Below are positions 32,796 through 43,958 of a stretch of DNA of 64,000 nucleotides, piece by piece. The notes beneath the pieces are model-generated. The model did not search any database, was not told the origin of the DNA, and saw nothing but the letters and a program-made list of their open reading frames with translations. The position numbers and the translations under genes were made by a program. The DNA comes from Rana temporaria (lineage: Eukaryota; Chordata; Amphibia; Anura; Ranidae), in NCBI RefSeq assembly GCF_905171775.1, contig NC_053489.1, positions 145,306,142-145,370,141 of the forward strand, in the 5' to 3' direction. How positions within the stretch are numbered: position 1 is the first letter of the stretch; each line of letters starts with the position of its first letter.

Positions 32796-33354
32796 TACAT
32801 TGCCACAGGTTTGCTGTTGTGCCATGTCCTTTCCATTTGGTTATGATAGATTTGATAGTGCTCCTAGGGATCAAACATTTGGATTTTTTTTCATAACCTA
32901 ACCCTGACTTGTACTTCTCAACAACATTGTCCCTTACTTGTTTGGAGAGTTCCGTGGTCTTCATGGCAGTGTTTGGTTAGTGGTGCCTCTTGCTTAGGTG
33001 TTACAGCCTCTGGGGCCTTTCGAAAAAGTGTGCATATATAATGACAGATCATGCGACACTTATGGACATCATTTCACTAATTATGTGACTTCTGAAGGAA
33101 ATTGGTTGCACCAGAGCTTTTTATGGTCTTCATAACAAAGGGGTGAATACATAGGCACAGACCAATTATCATTGTTTTATTTTTGAAAAATAGTTTTACG
33201 TATTTTTCTAATTTTACTTCACGACTTAGACTATTGTGTTCTGATCCATCACATATAATTCAGATAAAAAAAAAAAAAACATTGAACTAAAGGCTGTAAT
33301 GTAGCAAAATAGGTAAAAAGCCAAGGGGGGTGAATACTTTTGCAAGGCACTGTA

Positions 33355-34587
33355 TATGGCTATAAATGACCACTGACTGAAAATGAAACCTGAAACACAA
33401 AACACACACACCAACCTGCTGTTTTTGATCTATGCACTAATCTACAAATGGCATGTAAATAAATCAATAAGAACTCCAATAAAATATACGTGAACATTTT
33501 TGTATGAACACATTTTGTCGAGTACATGACCTAGGGTGGGAAAAGTGATAATATAATAAACATGAGGTCTTTATCTAAAAACACTACTGCCCAGCAAACT
33601 CAGCTGTAAACAAAAATAACAACAGAATTAGCTTAAAATGTGGGAAGAAAATATGAGACCATGATATGGTTACTTGGAACATGTTTATATTCTAGCATCA
33701 GTGACCTAGGTGATATTGTGAAATCCATTGTCTCCAGCTGTAAACTCTCAATTGTATATTCCAGTTGTTGTCAAACTAGAAAAAACAAAATGCAGCCAAT
33801 GATGTCAAACCCTGGAATTACAAAAAAAAAATTCCAAAGTAAAATTTACTCTAGGGCATATAATCAAATCAAATATAATCCAATTAAATTAGGTTTAATG
33901 GTCTTGTGAAATGTCAAAACTCAATATATTGACATAGAACACATATATTTCTTTATAAAGTTCTCAAAGTTTGTGGCTTATAATTCACTGTCCATCTGTG
34001 ATCAGCCTTCTATACAAACAGAACATGAAGGAGTTTTCTAAACTTTTCTAAACTTTGCCAAAATTATTTTAACTTTGTTAAATGGGAAAATGATTGACTA
34101 GTTGCCCCTAGTAATGTTTTTTACATTTTATATTGTAAGCCATGCTGGCAGTTTTGAGCATTGCTTGCCATTATTAAGTCATTTCTGACCATGCAGAGGG
34201 TGTTAAAGAACACATCAAGCAGTTTGAGGCATTTGTTACTGCACAGGGACACTTTCCAATTTAATAAAAAAAAAAAATCTTTGTGTGATCAAGTCTGATT
34301 CTTTTGGATGCCATGAGGCTTAAGTATTGTTTGTGATGATGTCACCATTGGGTGAGGATTCTGGAGGGCCCAGACACCCAAATAGCTCATCACAGATCTG
34401 TGCCCACGTGTCATCCTAGATAAGATATCTGCCCACAACCCCCAGATACATAAAATAAAAAACAAAAAGCCAATCTGTGAATTAAGCCATTATTGGTGTA
34501 ACCCATGCCTCTAGTTGTGATAAATAAATCCAGTGAAACTTGATGAACTATTAAGGGCGGATTCCTTTTCAGATGCATATACAGTAC
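33355..34587. other. AT-rich spacer, no gene seen
   Basis: No bounded repeat or spliced-looking frame recognised. Confidence 0.4.
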
Positions 34588-35196
34588 AGCTCCGGATTCA
34601 CGTAGAGCGGCGCATCTTTAGACCGGCGTAGCGCATCTAATATGCGCTACGCCGACGTAATTCAGTGAGGCAAGAACAGTATTCACAAAGCACTCGCTCC
34701 CAAACTTGCGCCGGCGTAACGTAAATTGGCCGGCGTAAGCCTGCCTAATTCAAAGTAGGAAAGTAGTGGGCGTGATCTATTATAATGAAGCGTGACCCCA
34801 TGTAAATGAAGGGCCGAACGAACGGCGCATGCTCAGAATCACGTTGCATATACTCCCTAAGATACGACGGCTCAATGCCTATAACGTGAACGGAACCTAC
34901 GCCCAGCCCCATTCACGTACGACTTACGTTGACGACGTAAAATACGACGGCTGTTCCCTGGTCCATACCCTAACATGACTTACACCTGCTTTATGTGGAA
35001 TAACTTTACGCCGGACGTACGGCTTACGTAAATGGCGTAGATTACAGCGACGGGCGCAAGTACGTTCGTGAATCGGCGTATCTCGGTCATTTGCATATTT
35101 GACACGTAAATCAATGAAAGCGCCCCTTGCGGCCAGTGTAAATATGCGCCCAAGATACGACGGCGTAGGAGACTTACGTCGGTCGGATGGAGCCGA
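34588..35196. mobile_element. MITE of the CCGGCGTAA/GACGTAA family
   Basis: The left end is AGCTCCGGATTCACGTAGAG; the right end has the inverse GGATGGAGCC. The CpG-rich body has GCCGGCGTAACGTAAATTGG, TACGACGGC and GCGTAGATTACAGCG, the same vocabulary as 11428-12151. Non-coding. Confidence 0.65.
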
Positions 35197-35239
35197 AATT
35201 CAGATGTATCTTATTTCAAGAATCATGTGCATAATTAAG

Positions 35240-35420
35240 TGGTGTGCATAGCCACGATACGCGTGAGGGAAGTGAGCTGTTGGTGACGTCGTCTCCACTC
35301 TCGGCCGGGAGTGGAGATACTACTGTGTTTGATGTCTGATGTTTGAGATCCTTAACTGAAATGTGAGTGTTTATTATGTCTATATTAAAATTATGCTGAC
35401 GTTTTTACACTATTGTGAGC
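35240..35420 (+). other. Decayed hammerhead-like/promoter-like repeat
   Basis: GTGG-GCCAC forms a stem, then come GATAC (in place of GAAAC), GCGTGAGG, GGTGACGTCG, AAATGTGAGTG and TTTTTACACTATTG. The same order is found at 3534-3720. The 5' core (normally CTGATGA) reads ATAATTA, so this copy should be inactive. Confidence 0.4.
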
Positions 35421-35590
35421 GTTATTCCTTCCATATGTGCCTTATGGGGAGTCATTGATTCAAATGAAGAGGGACTTGTACACTGGCTAAGCACTGCTTT
35501 TGTGGAGTAAAGTTGATCTGCAACGCTGCTGCATTTGGAGGGAAAGAGGAGCTGCCATTGGAAATCCACATTAGGCTTATTTTAAGCCTC

Positions 35591-35975
35591 TTAGGCCTCG
35601 TACAGACGACCGGACAGTCCGCTGAAAACGGTCCGCCGGACCGTTTTCAGCGGACATGTCCGGCCGGAGATTTCTGTATGATGGTTGTACACACCATCAT
35701 ACAGAAATCCGCACGTACACGATACACGGTGACGAGGCCACGCCGTCGACGCGGCGACGTGCGCGGCCCTGGAAGTTCAATGCTTCCACGCATGCGTCAA
35801 AGTGATTCGACGCATTCGAGGGATGGCGGCCGCTCGGACATGTACGGTGAGTCTGTACAGATGACCGAACATGTCCGACGGACAGGATTCCAGCGGACAT
35901 GTTTCTTAGCATGCTAAGAAACATTTGTCCGCTCGAAAACGGTCGGGTGGACAAACGTCCGCTGGAAACCTGGGA
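35591..35975. mobile_element. Palindromic MITE, right end missing
   Basis: It starts TTAGGCCTCGTACAGACGAC and shares GGCCCTGGAAGTTCAATGC, TTCCACGCATGCGTC and GGACATGTACGG with 43959-44411. Where that copy continues to its GTGTGTACGGGGCC end, this one stops near 35975 and runs into a piggyBac-type fragment. Confidence 0.75.
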
Positions 35976-36214
35976 AACGACGATCAGTGACACTGCCAAA
36001 GAGAAGAACAGGGAAGGTGTGTTTACACTCACCTCTCCCCGTTCTTCAGCTCCTGTGACCGATTGCGGGACACCGGCGGCGATTGGGTCTGCGAGTCCCA
36101 CGTGCGCGGTCACGGAGCTTCGGAACGTGTCGCGAGGGCAACGTACCTGTACGTGCCTGTGCCCAGCTGTGCCATTCTGCCGACGTATATCGGCGTTAGG
36201 CGATCCTTAAGTGG
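35976..36214. mobile_element. piggyBac-type MITE, one end only
   Basis: It ends CCTTAAGTGG before TTAA (36215-36218). It matches the right part of 41319-42258 (CCCCGTTCTTCAGCTCC, CGGAGCTTCGGA, TGCCATTCTGCCGACGTAT). The other half of the element is missing. Confidence 0.75.
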
Positions 36215-36218
36215 TTAA

Positions 36219-36256
36219 AGTTAGGGTACGTGTTATACGCCGATAAATACGGTAAT
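36219..36256. repeat. Half of a CGGCGTATAACAC element
   Basis: It reads AGTTAGGGTACGTGTTATAC then GCCGATAAATACGGTAATT, the inverse of the left end of the element at 41279-42376. It directly adjoins the TTAA of the previous feature. Confidence 0.7.
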
Positions 36257-36705
36257 TACTAACTGGTTGTCCTGGTTAACTAAAGTTTGTGTTGGTTTAT
36301 TTAATAGATCTGATAATGTTGTACCTCCCTAAATGTTAATGTAGGGATATATAGCTGACATTTCCTATTTTTCCCATCATGTCACAGATTAATCAGAAAA
36401 AAAAACGCAACACTATAGACTTGCTCAGATCCATTTATGATTTCAACAGGGCATTGTTAAAAAAAAAAAAAAAAAAAAAATTCAGTAGCTACACCCTTTT
36501 TACACATATCATTATGTGTTTACATACATGTTTTATTTAAATTATTGTATATATGTAGCACACAGTTGTACAAAGTGTTATCTTGACTAATCAGGAGGTA
36601 ACTATGCAAAATATTTTTAATAGTCCAACATTTTTACTGGCTATTGTTTCTCATTTAGATGGCACAAAAATCTGTGAGTGCAATGTGACTATTATTTTAT
36701 TTACT

Positions 36706-36835
36706 GTATTTATTGGCGTATAACACTCACATGTTTACCCTGAAAATAGAGGGTAAACTGTGCCTGCGTGTTATATGCAGGGGGCTGTGGAAAGTTTTTT
36801 TCACTGAAACTTCTCTCTTAAAGTTATACGGTACT
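36706..36835. mobile_element. Partial CGGCGTATAACAC element
   Basis: It starts TACTGTATTTATTGGCGTAT and contains ACCCTGAAAATAGAGGGTAA, TGCGTGTTATATGCAGGGGG and GGAAAGTTTTTTTC, inverse to 42265-42376. The far terminus is not seen. Confidence 0.7.
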
Positions 36836-39008
36836 TCATTCTGATTTTATTCCTTTGTATACTAAACTATTCAATGCGGTATGATGTAAGAACAGAATGT
36901 AAACAAGGTGACAGACATGATTATGTTAATGAATATCAAGGAGTGCAAATTGATTAATGAAGGTTATTCTGGGTTTTGAGGCAAAAACATTTTTTGGGGA
37001 ATTCAGTAGCTAATAGTTAAATCCTCTGTCATGTATTTCTGTGTAGGTTTCTCATCTCAGTTTGTCCTGGTGACCACTATCATAACAGAAAATCAAACAT
37101 TTTAGAGTTGTCACTGGTGAGAGGAAATATTCTAACAAGGACACCTGTTTAGTGGTTGATTTCCTGTTACTTCCTGTTATGTCTGCGGGACTTGAGAGAG
37201 GAAATCTCTCCAACTTAGCAGGATTTTTAACCATGCTCTACTCTTTTCAAACTAAGAACAAAAGTTTAAAATGTTAGATTATTTTTGACCAACATGAAAA
37301 CTGGAAGCAGCACTGACCATGGTTATGCCAATGGATAGATTGTATTCATGCACTTTTTCATAACCATTGTAAAATAAATTTGAAATAGAATCAAGCAAGA
37401 CTAAGATAGAATAATATGGTACCTGCACTGTATAAAGCTCTTGTAAGAGTGATTTTTCCATTCTACATCGCTCTTAACCACCTCATTTCTGTCCTCCTTT
37501 ACCTTAATCCGTATCCCCTGTTCCATATTCTTCACTTTACCTTTAATTTTCCTATCCAATCCCTTAATTAGTATTGGTTTATAGCTTAAACATTGTAATG
37601 CCTCTCTTGCTAGATCCAATTTCCTGTTGGTGACTGTTGGTATTATGTGCCTTATATTGTACTTTGAAAAAAAGAAACTCTTCAATACAGACTAATAGTT
37701 AAAAAAAATATAAAAAAACACACTTGTATGCCCATTTGCTCCTTGGTCAATCTAAGCCCTTTGGGTTTTGCAAGTTACAGCAAAAGACAGCCTTTATCTT
37801 TTAATAGCTTACCTTATCTTACATTTGTGAAAATGGACCTGTCAGTGCTTGTTTTTCTATCTTAATATCATATTAAGTGATGATTAAAAAAATAAAAAAC
37901 ACTTAGCAGATCTATGCAACGTGTGAAATAAATGGCCCAAAGTAACATGTTGTAACTTATTTAATGGCATTTATGTGGTGCAATTGTCTCATACCATTAG
38001 GCAGCAACTGACTGTGGGTATATATTTTTATTCCGCAAAGTACAGTATAAATCAAGTGTGAAAAACAATTTAGATAACTATCTACAATGTGGAGTGCTAA
38101 CATCTATAAATATAGGTTTAGAAAAGCAGAGCATTTTACCTAAAACAAAGAACATAAAACATAAAGCAAAAATACATGTAAATAGTTCAACAAAACTCAA
38201 AAAACATGACCTTTAATTTACTAATGCTAAAGTTTACTACAGAAAAAAAACTAATTACATTGTGAGAAATTGTAATACAGTATTTCATTTTAAATTACAC
38301 GGATAAAAAGTAAAGTGTCTGTTTTTTTTTCTCTACAAATGTGCCTCTTTGTGGCAAGATACTGATACATCTGCCCCCTCTGGTCCTTATACTGACAAAA
38401 TACTAATTTGACATTTTAATAAGAAAACATCATCACTGTGCAGGTATACAAAAAGTTTTACAAACATCATTTTTGAACAAGACAGGATTTCATAGATATA
38501 AAATAAATGTGACATAAAAAAAAGCACATATTTGACCTTCATTAACTGATTATCATGGAATGTATATGTACCCTGCAGAAAGCAAAATGCTTTTTTCCCT
38601 GTTATTCGAACATTGGGAACTTGGTGTTGTTCAAACAGGAAAACAGAGAGGCCTGATAGTTCATAGAGAGAGTTTCTGTTTCCAAATTTGTCATTAACTT
38701 GGTTCCCATAAAGGCCTAAAGGTTACTGCTCTAACTGACAAAGTATGGTTCTAGTAGGCAGGTAAGCCAGGCAATAAACACTTAATACAATCAGAAATTG
38801 AATACAACAGTCTGAAAATGATTTGTATTTTCACTAAAACCTCAAAGTAGAGACATAACCAGAAAACTAATTTTTGTTAATTAATAGACATATCCAAAAC
38901 AATGTTTTCTTGTTGGCTCCAAATTACTCTATGTGGACAAAATGTTATCCCTATTATTATTTATTTGAGTACCTTACTTAATAAACTGAGCATTCTCCAG
39001 GGATACTG

Positions 39009-39009
<1 letters not shown>
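36836..39009. other. Mostly unique AT-rich DNA
   Basis: No transposon ends recognised. A 94-codon minus-strand frame at 37401-37685 has no known motif and no good splice context, so I do not call it a gene. This may be intron or flank of the exons at 39.3-40.7 kb. Confidence 0.4.

Positions 39010-39077
<68 letters not shown>
39010..39077. repeat. (GATA)17 microsatellite
   Basis: Seventeen uninterrupted GATA units. Confidence 0.97.
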
Positions 39078-39163
39078 TGTTTCATTTTTCCTCATCCTGC
39101 TACTCCCCACTGAAAAATGCAACAGTCAGCATGTGGGTAAAAGTACAGACTCTTTACTGTAAT

Positions 39164-39168
<5 letters not shown>

Positions 39169-39194
<26 letters not shown>
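39169..39194. repeat. (TA)n microsatellite
   Basis: A short uninterrupted TA run following AATAATAATA. Confidence 0.9.
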
Positions 39195-39199
<5 letters not shown>

Positions 39200-39347
39200 A
39201 CACAGACATCATTACATGTATGTACTGTGTAAGTTCACCAACTCATACTAGGTGAATTGTAAAAACATTACTAAAAAAAGTACCATATCTTTTGCAAGCC
39301 AAGAATGTTTGCAGGGTCTGCTTTTGTAATTAACCATTCTAGCCATA

Positions 39348-39601
39348 TCACAGACTACTTCTGTAAATGGAGGGGCTTCTTGTATTTTTCATTGTGCAGA
39401 AAACATCCTGGAACAGTTGGGTGAAGGGGGCCACTGAAGCCTCTCCATCTACAGTAATACTTTGTAGAAGTTTCCATACTTTCTGAGAGCAGGCAAGTAG
39501 TGGATTTAGGTTAGTCCATAGGGTCTTAGCCAGTCCCTGTGCAAGTGCAGTGTCCTCCAAACATCTCACCCCTAACAAGCGGAGGTCCAATAAGTTCACC
39601 C
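39348..39601 (-). CDS. Candidate 3' coding exon, unknown protein
   Basis: On the minus strand a strong acceptor (CCTTCTTTTTTAG) ends at 39602. The frame is then open, with two leading bases before GTG, to a TGA at 39348: 83 residues beginning VNLLDLRLLGVRCLEDTALA and ending NTRSPSIYRSSL. The composition looks protein-like (LAKTLWTNLNPLLACSQKVW). I do not recognise a domain. It lies 380 bp downstream of the larger open block at 39984-40729 on the same strand, so the two may belong to one gene. An in-frame ATG at 39617 lies before the acceptor and is probably irrelevant. Confidence 0.4.
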
Positions 39602-39983
39602 CTAAAAAAGAAGGCATTTAAGTGGCATATTCTTGGACTTTTAAGGAAAACAGCTTACAGATTATGCCTAATACTGCTAGACATTTTTATTTAATACATA
39701 GTAGAAAAATATACCTTTTTAATATCTAAAACACTTTTAATACATATGCATAGTAATTCAAAAAGCTCCTTATTGAAAAAAGAGACATAGAAAATAGACA
39801 TAGAACAAGAAATCAGCCAAAACCCTTTAAATTTGTTTTCTAGGTAAAGACAGTTGTGCAAACTAAAAGTAACTTAAGTAGAAAAGTGTTCATAGCAATA
39901 ACACTATCATGAGTTTTATGGAGTACGACAGGTTGTTGTCATAGTTCATCCCAGTTGACAAAATACATCTGTATAACCAGTTA

Positions 39984-40729
39984 CTACCGTTTTCCATGCC
40001 CAAGAATGACAGATGGCTCTAGAGGGTTAAGAGCCCGGCTGGGCCTGCTTGCTCTACCACCATGAATCCGAGCAAATGCCTTGGGTGGACTAGGACCTGC
40101 GGTCACATGTTCATTTCTCAGAGGAGCAGATGCCTCACCCCCACAAGTTCTGCTAGAGAAGGTTGCATCTTTAGAGGCACTAAATAGTTGAAGGCCTTGC
40201 TGTATGACACTTACGAACCTCTGTGCAGACTGCTGATGGTGCTGGGACATTAACAGCAGGTTAGAGGCAATTTTTTCTAAAATTGCATTCTGCTGCATAA
40301 GAAGATCAGTACTTGACTTCTCCGAAGCTACAATCTGTTTCAGAGATTTATTCATATCTTTCACATGGCCATTAAGGACATTTAACTTCCTGGACATTGT
40401 TTTCCGCAATTGACTCTGTTCCGCATAAATGAGAGCTGTGTGTTCGCTGATGTCATTCCGCATAGTGGGAGGAACTTGATCACTGCTGAATGGAGGCATC
40501 ATAGGCAGTTCATTGAATGTTTCATCAGATGCTGTTTTCTGTATGCTGGCAATGTGCTGTTCATCTTTTTCAGGATGTATATCCTGAAGCATAATATCAT
40601 CTTTCTCTTTGATGGAGTCAAGGTGACTTGAAAGAGGAGCCATGTATATTGCTGTTTTTTCTTCCTCCATCTCTGTGAAGTCTGCCTTGTCCTGAAGTAC
40701 ATCAGTCATGATCCTACTGGTTGGTATTT
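39984..40729 (-). CDS. Candidate coding exon, coiled-coil protein
   Basis: On the minus strand an acceptor (CCTTTTATTTAG) ends at 40730. From there the frame is open through IPTSRIM to a TAG at 39984, with 241 residues from the ATG at 40709. The first 90 residues are acidic and polar. About 90-170 looks helical with heptad-like spacing (QLRKTMSRKLNVLNGHVKDM, then LMQQNAILEKIASNLLLMSQ). The tail is basic and Ser/Pro-rich (RIHGGRASRPSRALNP, then LGHGKR). This layout recalls the C-terminal half of Myb/SANT-like, Harbinger-derived nuclear proteins, whose DNA-binding part is usually in an upstream exon; that part is not seen here, so the assignment is a guess. It is the longest non-transposase, non-repeat frame in the window and lies in the least repetitive stretch. 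Confidence 0.6.
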
Positions 40730-40731
40730 CT

Positions 40732-41278
40732 AAATAAAAGGAAGTGAATGTTGTTAGATCACAATATCATAGATAAATCAAACGTGCATCCAGTTTTAAG
40801 CTCAGGAGTGCAGAACACAGTATTGCTTAAGCACTTTATAGGCAGTATTTAATGTGACAATAAGGAAATGTAATAGCGTCTTCTGAAAGCCAACCCCGGG
40901 AAGGTTTATTCATAAATATACATTGCTTCCTTGCTGCAAGTTTCTCTCCCCCTCCCATAAACTTCAATAGAGCTTCCTTAGGTGGATGACACAGGCCACA
41001 ATTACTATAATTATTACTATTCACTGTGCCTTGAATGGGTAAAGAGATGGTGTCTCTTTAAAAATGTAAACAGTACCTGACCTTTTGGTTAAAAAATTTA
41101 CAAATTGTAGTCAATTTGCATAATTTAATTAATATAAGTAAGACAAAAAAATGTTTAACACCTAAATGTTTACTAGCCTTAATGATGGTACTGTGAGATC
41201 AGCACTTCCATCCCAAGCTAGATGGGTTAGTCCATATTTATACCAATTAAATAATTCTAAATTGTCTTTTTGCATATA
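40732..41278. other. Spacer with an unclassified repeat
   Basis: 40840-41030 (GGAAGGTTTATTCATAAATA, CTTCAATAGAGCTTCC) looks like a dispersed repeat fragment. No upstream exon for the 39984-40729 block could be recognised. Confidence 0.35.
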
Positions 41279-42376
41279 TACCGTATTTATCGGCGTATAA
41301 CACGCACCCTAACTTTAACCACTTAAGACCCGGACCATTATGCAGCTAAAGGACTTTGTCCCTTTTTGCGATTCGGCACTGCGTCGCTTTAACTGACCAT
41401 TGCGCGGTTGTGCGACGTGGCTCACAAACAAAATTGGCGTCCTTTTTTTCCCACAATAGAGCTTTCCTTTGGTGGTATTTGATCACCTCTGCGTTTTTTA
41501 TTTTTTGCGCTATAAACAAAAATAGAGCGACAATTTTGAAAAAAAATGCAATATTTTTTACTTTTTGCTATAATAAATATCCCCAAAAAAGATATAAAAA
41601 ATAGTTTTTTTCCTCAGTTTAGGCCGATACGTATTCTTCTACCTATTTTTGGTAAAAAAAACACAATAAGCGTTTAACGATTGGTTTGCGCAAAATGTAT
41701 AGCGTTTACAAATTAGGGGATAGTTTTATGGCATTTTTATTAATAATTTTTTTTTTTACTACTAATGGCGGCTATCGGCAATTTTTTTTTTTCGTGACTG
41801 ACATTATGGCGGAAACATCGGACAATTTTGACACATTTTTGGGATCATTGTCATTTTCACAGCAAAAAGTGCTATACAAATGCATTGATTACTGTGAAAA
41901 TGACAATTGCAGTTTAGGAGTTAACCACTAGGGGGCGCAGTAGGGGTTAAGTGTGACCTCATATGTGTTTCTAACTGTAGGGGGTTGGGGCTGGACTTGT
42001 GACGTCATTGATCGTCTTTCCCTATAACAGGACACTGCCACTGTGAAGAACGGGGAAGGTGTGTTTACACACATCTCTCCCCGTTCTTCAGCTCCTGTGA
42101 CTGATCGCGGGACAGTGGCGGCGATTGTGGCCGCGGTCACGGAGCTTCGGACCGGGTCGCCGGGCGGCTGGGCACTTAAAGGGGACATACCCTTACGTGA
42201 TTGTGCCCAGCCGTGCCATTCTGCCGACGTATATCGGCATTAGGCGGCCCTTAAGTGGTCAAGGGGGAAGTTTCAGGAAAAAAACTTTCCACGGCCCCCT
42301 GCGTATAACATGTAGGCACAGTTTACCCTCTATTTTCAGGGTACAAAAGTGAGTGTTATACGCCAATAAATACAGT
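41279..42376. mobile_element. CGGCGTATAACAC element, split by a MITE
   Basis: The ends TACCGTATTTATCGGCGTAT and GTTATACGCCAATAAATACA are inverse. The element is cut at its internal TTAA (41315-41318) by the piggyBac-type MITE 41319-42258 and continues as GGGGGAAGTTTC, ACTTTCCACGGCCCCCTGCG, CCCTCTATTTTCAGGGTA. Confidence 0.8.
41319..42258. mobile_element. piggyBac-type MITE nested in CGGCGTATAACAC
   Basis: TTAA (41315-41318) then CCACTTAAGACCCGGACC on the left; GGCGGCCCTTAAGTGG then TCAA (decayed TTAA, 42259-42262) on the right. 57811-58779 is the same family in the opposite orientation. Non-coding; the frames inside are shadows. Confidence 0.85.
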
Positions 42377-42378
42377 AA

Positions 42379-43958
42379 TCTATACATATGGTCACCTTTA
42401 CATTTGCAACAGGCAATATCTTCTCCCAGTCTATATTAACACAATAGTCAAGTATTACTACTTTGTGATACAAAAGAAACTTTAAAAAGTTATAAAAACA
42501 CATAGCGAGTAAACACAGAGTGGGCCACCCCAAGTATCATACAGCTATGTTTTATAATTCCCCAACTTAAATCTGGAAAAATGTTTTGTCTAGGTGGGTT
42601 ATCTGCAGAGACAAATCTAATATTGATTTTTGACAACCCATACAGAAAACAATTACATTTCTATTATGATGGTGGAAAGGGATATTCTTTTTCTTAAGCA
42701 AAACATAATCTAAGTTACATCTCAACATTATTTTCTTATCATGTCCTTCAAAGTCTTGCTGAAAGAAAAAAAGTCACATTTTGATGTGTTACAAGAACCA
42801 ATCAGCTCTTCTGTGATCCAAAGTGAATGTATCAAGCTGTGTGCGATATTAAGGTTACAAGAGTTATCTGTTTGCTATTATCTGCTTATTCTTGTTGCTC
42901 TGTAAGTATTTCTCCATTGGATGTTTTGGAAAAACTGAAACTCAAAATAAAAATGCGCACGCACTTTAATCAATTGCAAAGTCCAATCTAACATGCAGGA
43001 CCATACTGATAATTGAAACCTGGACAAAATCCAATACCCTTTGGCTATTCTGAGATGGGGAAATCAAGATATATTCTTGGCAGTGACAGAAATTTTTGAG
43101 AGAGGACGATAACTGTTTAAGCTTAACCAAGTGATAAAAAATGTAACTACTAACGTTTATCTGCTTAGCAGAACGTTTTTTTTTTCCTCTCACAATAATT
43201 ACTGCAGGCATGGATATTTTATAGCAAAAATATTGGCCCCTATCTTTGGTTGCATTTGCTATTGTGCTCAAGGGCAATGCCACTAGATGCAGCTGGTAAA
43301 AAGCATTTAAGTTGTAATTGTTTTATTAGATGATCCAACGTGCCAAACAAACTTTTTTTTTCACAGCTGTTGAACTTCTAACTGCAACATGAATGGGGAA
43401 TCAAAACTCCCGGCTAATTAAATTAACCATTCTGTTAAATAAAGCAAAACTTTGTCATGAAATACTAAACAGATGGGTTGCTGATTTGTTTTAAACCCAA
43501 GAGCTTGTCTAGGCTGTTCACAGCCCATAGTGTTAATGTGGATGATTTGACATTACATTGATTTTTATATTTTCCCATTTTACTTCTATTACCCTTCTGG
43601 ATCTGCTGATAATTCACTAATTGTGTATATAGACAAGAGCCTTATGAACAATGTTAAAGTAGATCTAAACTTAATGACTAAAATCTCATTCAAGCTTTAC
43701 CGTGATAATGCACCTTCAAAAGTTGTTTTCAGTCCTTTGAAATATGCAGTTTTTAATAACATTACCCCCGATCATTATGCCACAAAGGTCCCTGTTTAGG
43801 CACTTTTGTAGGGGGACAATTGTCTCCCATCCTGTTATTGAGACTACATGAAGCCAAGCCAACACACATTGCATTGGCACAGTCCACTGTTGTCACTACC
43901 ATGAAGCTTGTCCAGAGACGTTATGTGAAGACACCATTAGACCAATGACGTAAACAGT
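42379..43958. other. Mostly unique DNA, no gene seen
   Basis: AT-rich with short frames only. No bounded repeat recognised. Confidence 0.4.

Larger units (their letters stand above)
31985..32964 (-). pseudogene. Tc1 transposase, split by an insertion
   Basis: The minus-strand ATG at 32964 opens the N-terminal helix-turn-helix part (MKTTELSKQVRDNVVEKYKS, then RSTIKSIITKWKGHGTTANL). The frame is lost at about 32795. It resumes on the far side of the inserted segment at about 32275 with DNDPKHTDKATLEWF and the third catalytic block WPSQSPDLNPIENL. Stops follow (after SDL and EYQW), so the C-terminus is also decayed. The whole middle, with the first catalytic aspartate, is absent, so the inserted DNA replaced rather than merely split the gene. 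It is inactive. Confidence 0.85.
31768..33352 (-). mobile_element. Tc1-like element with inserted segment
   Basis: TA, then CAGTGCCTTGCAAAATTATT at the left; AATACTTTTGCAAGGCACTG then TA at the right. Subterminal arms (CCCCCTTGGC, GCCAAGGGGGG) also pair. The transposase lies on the minus strand and is interrupted at about 32267-32795. Confidence 0.88.
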
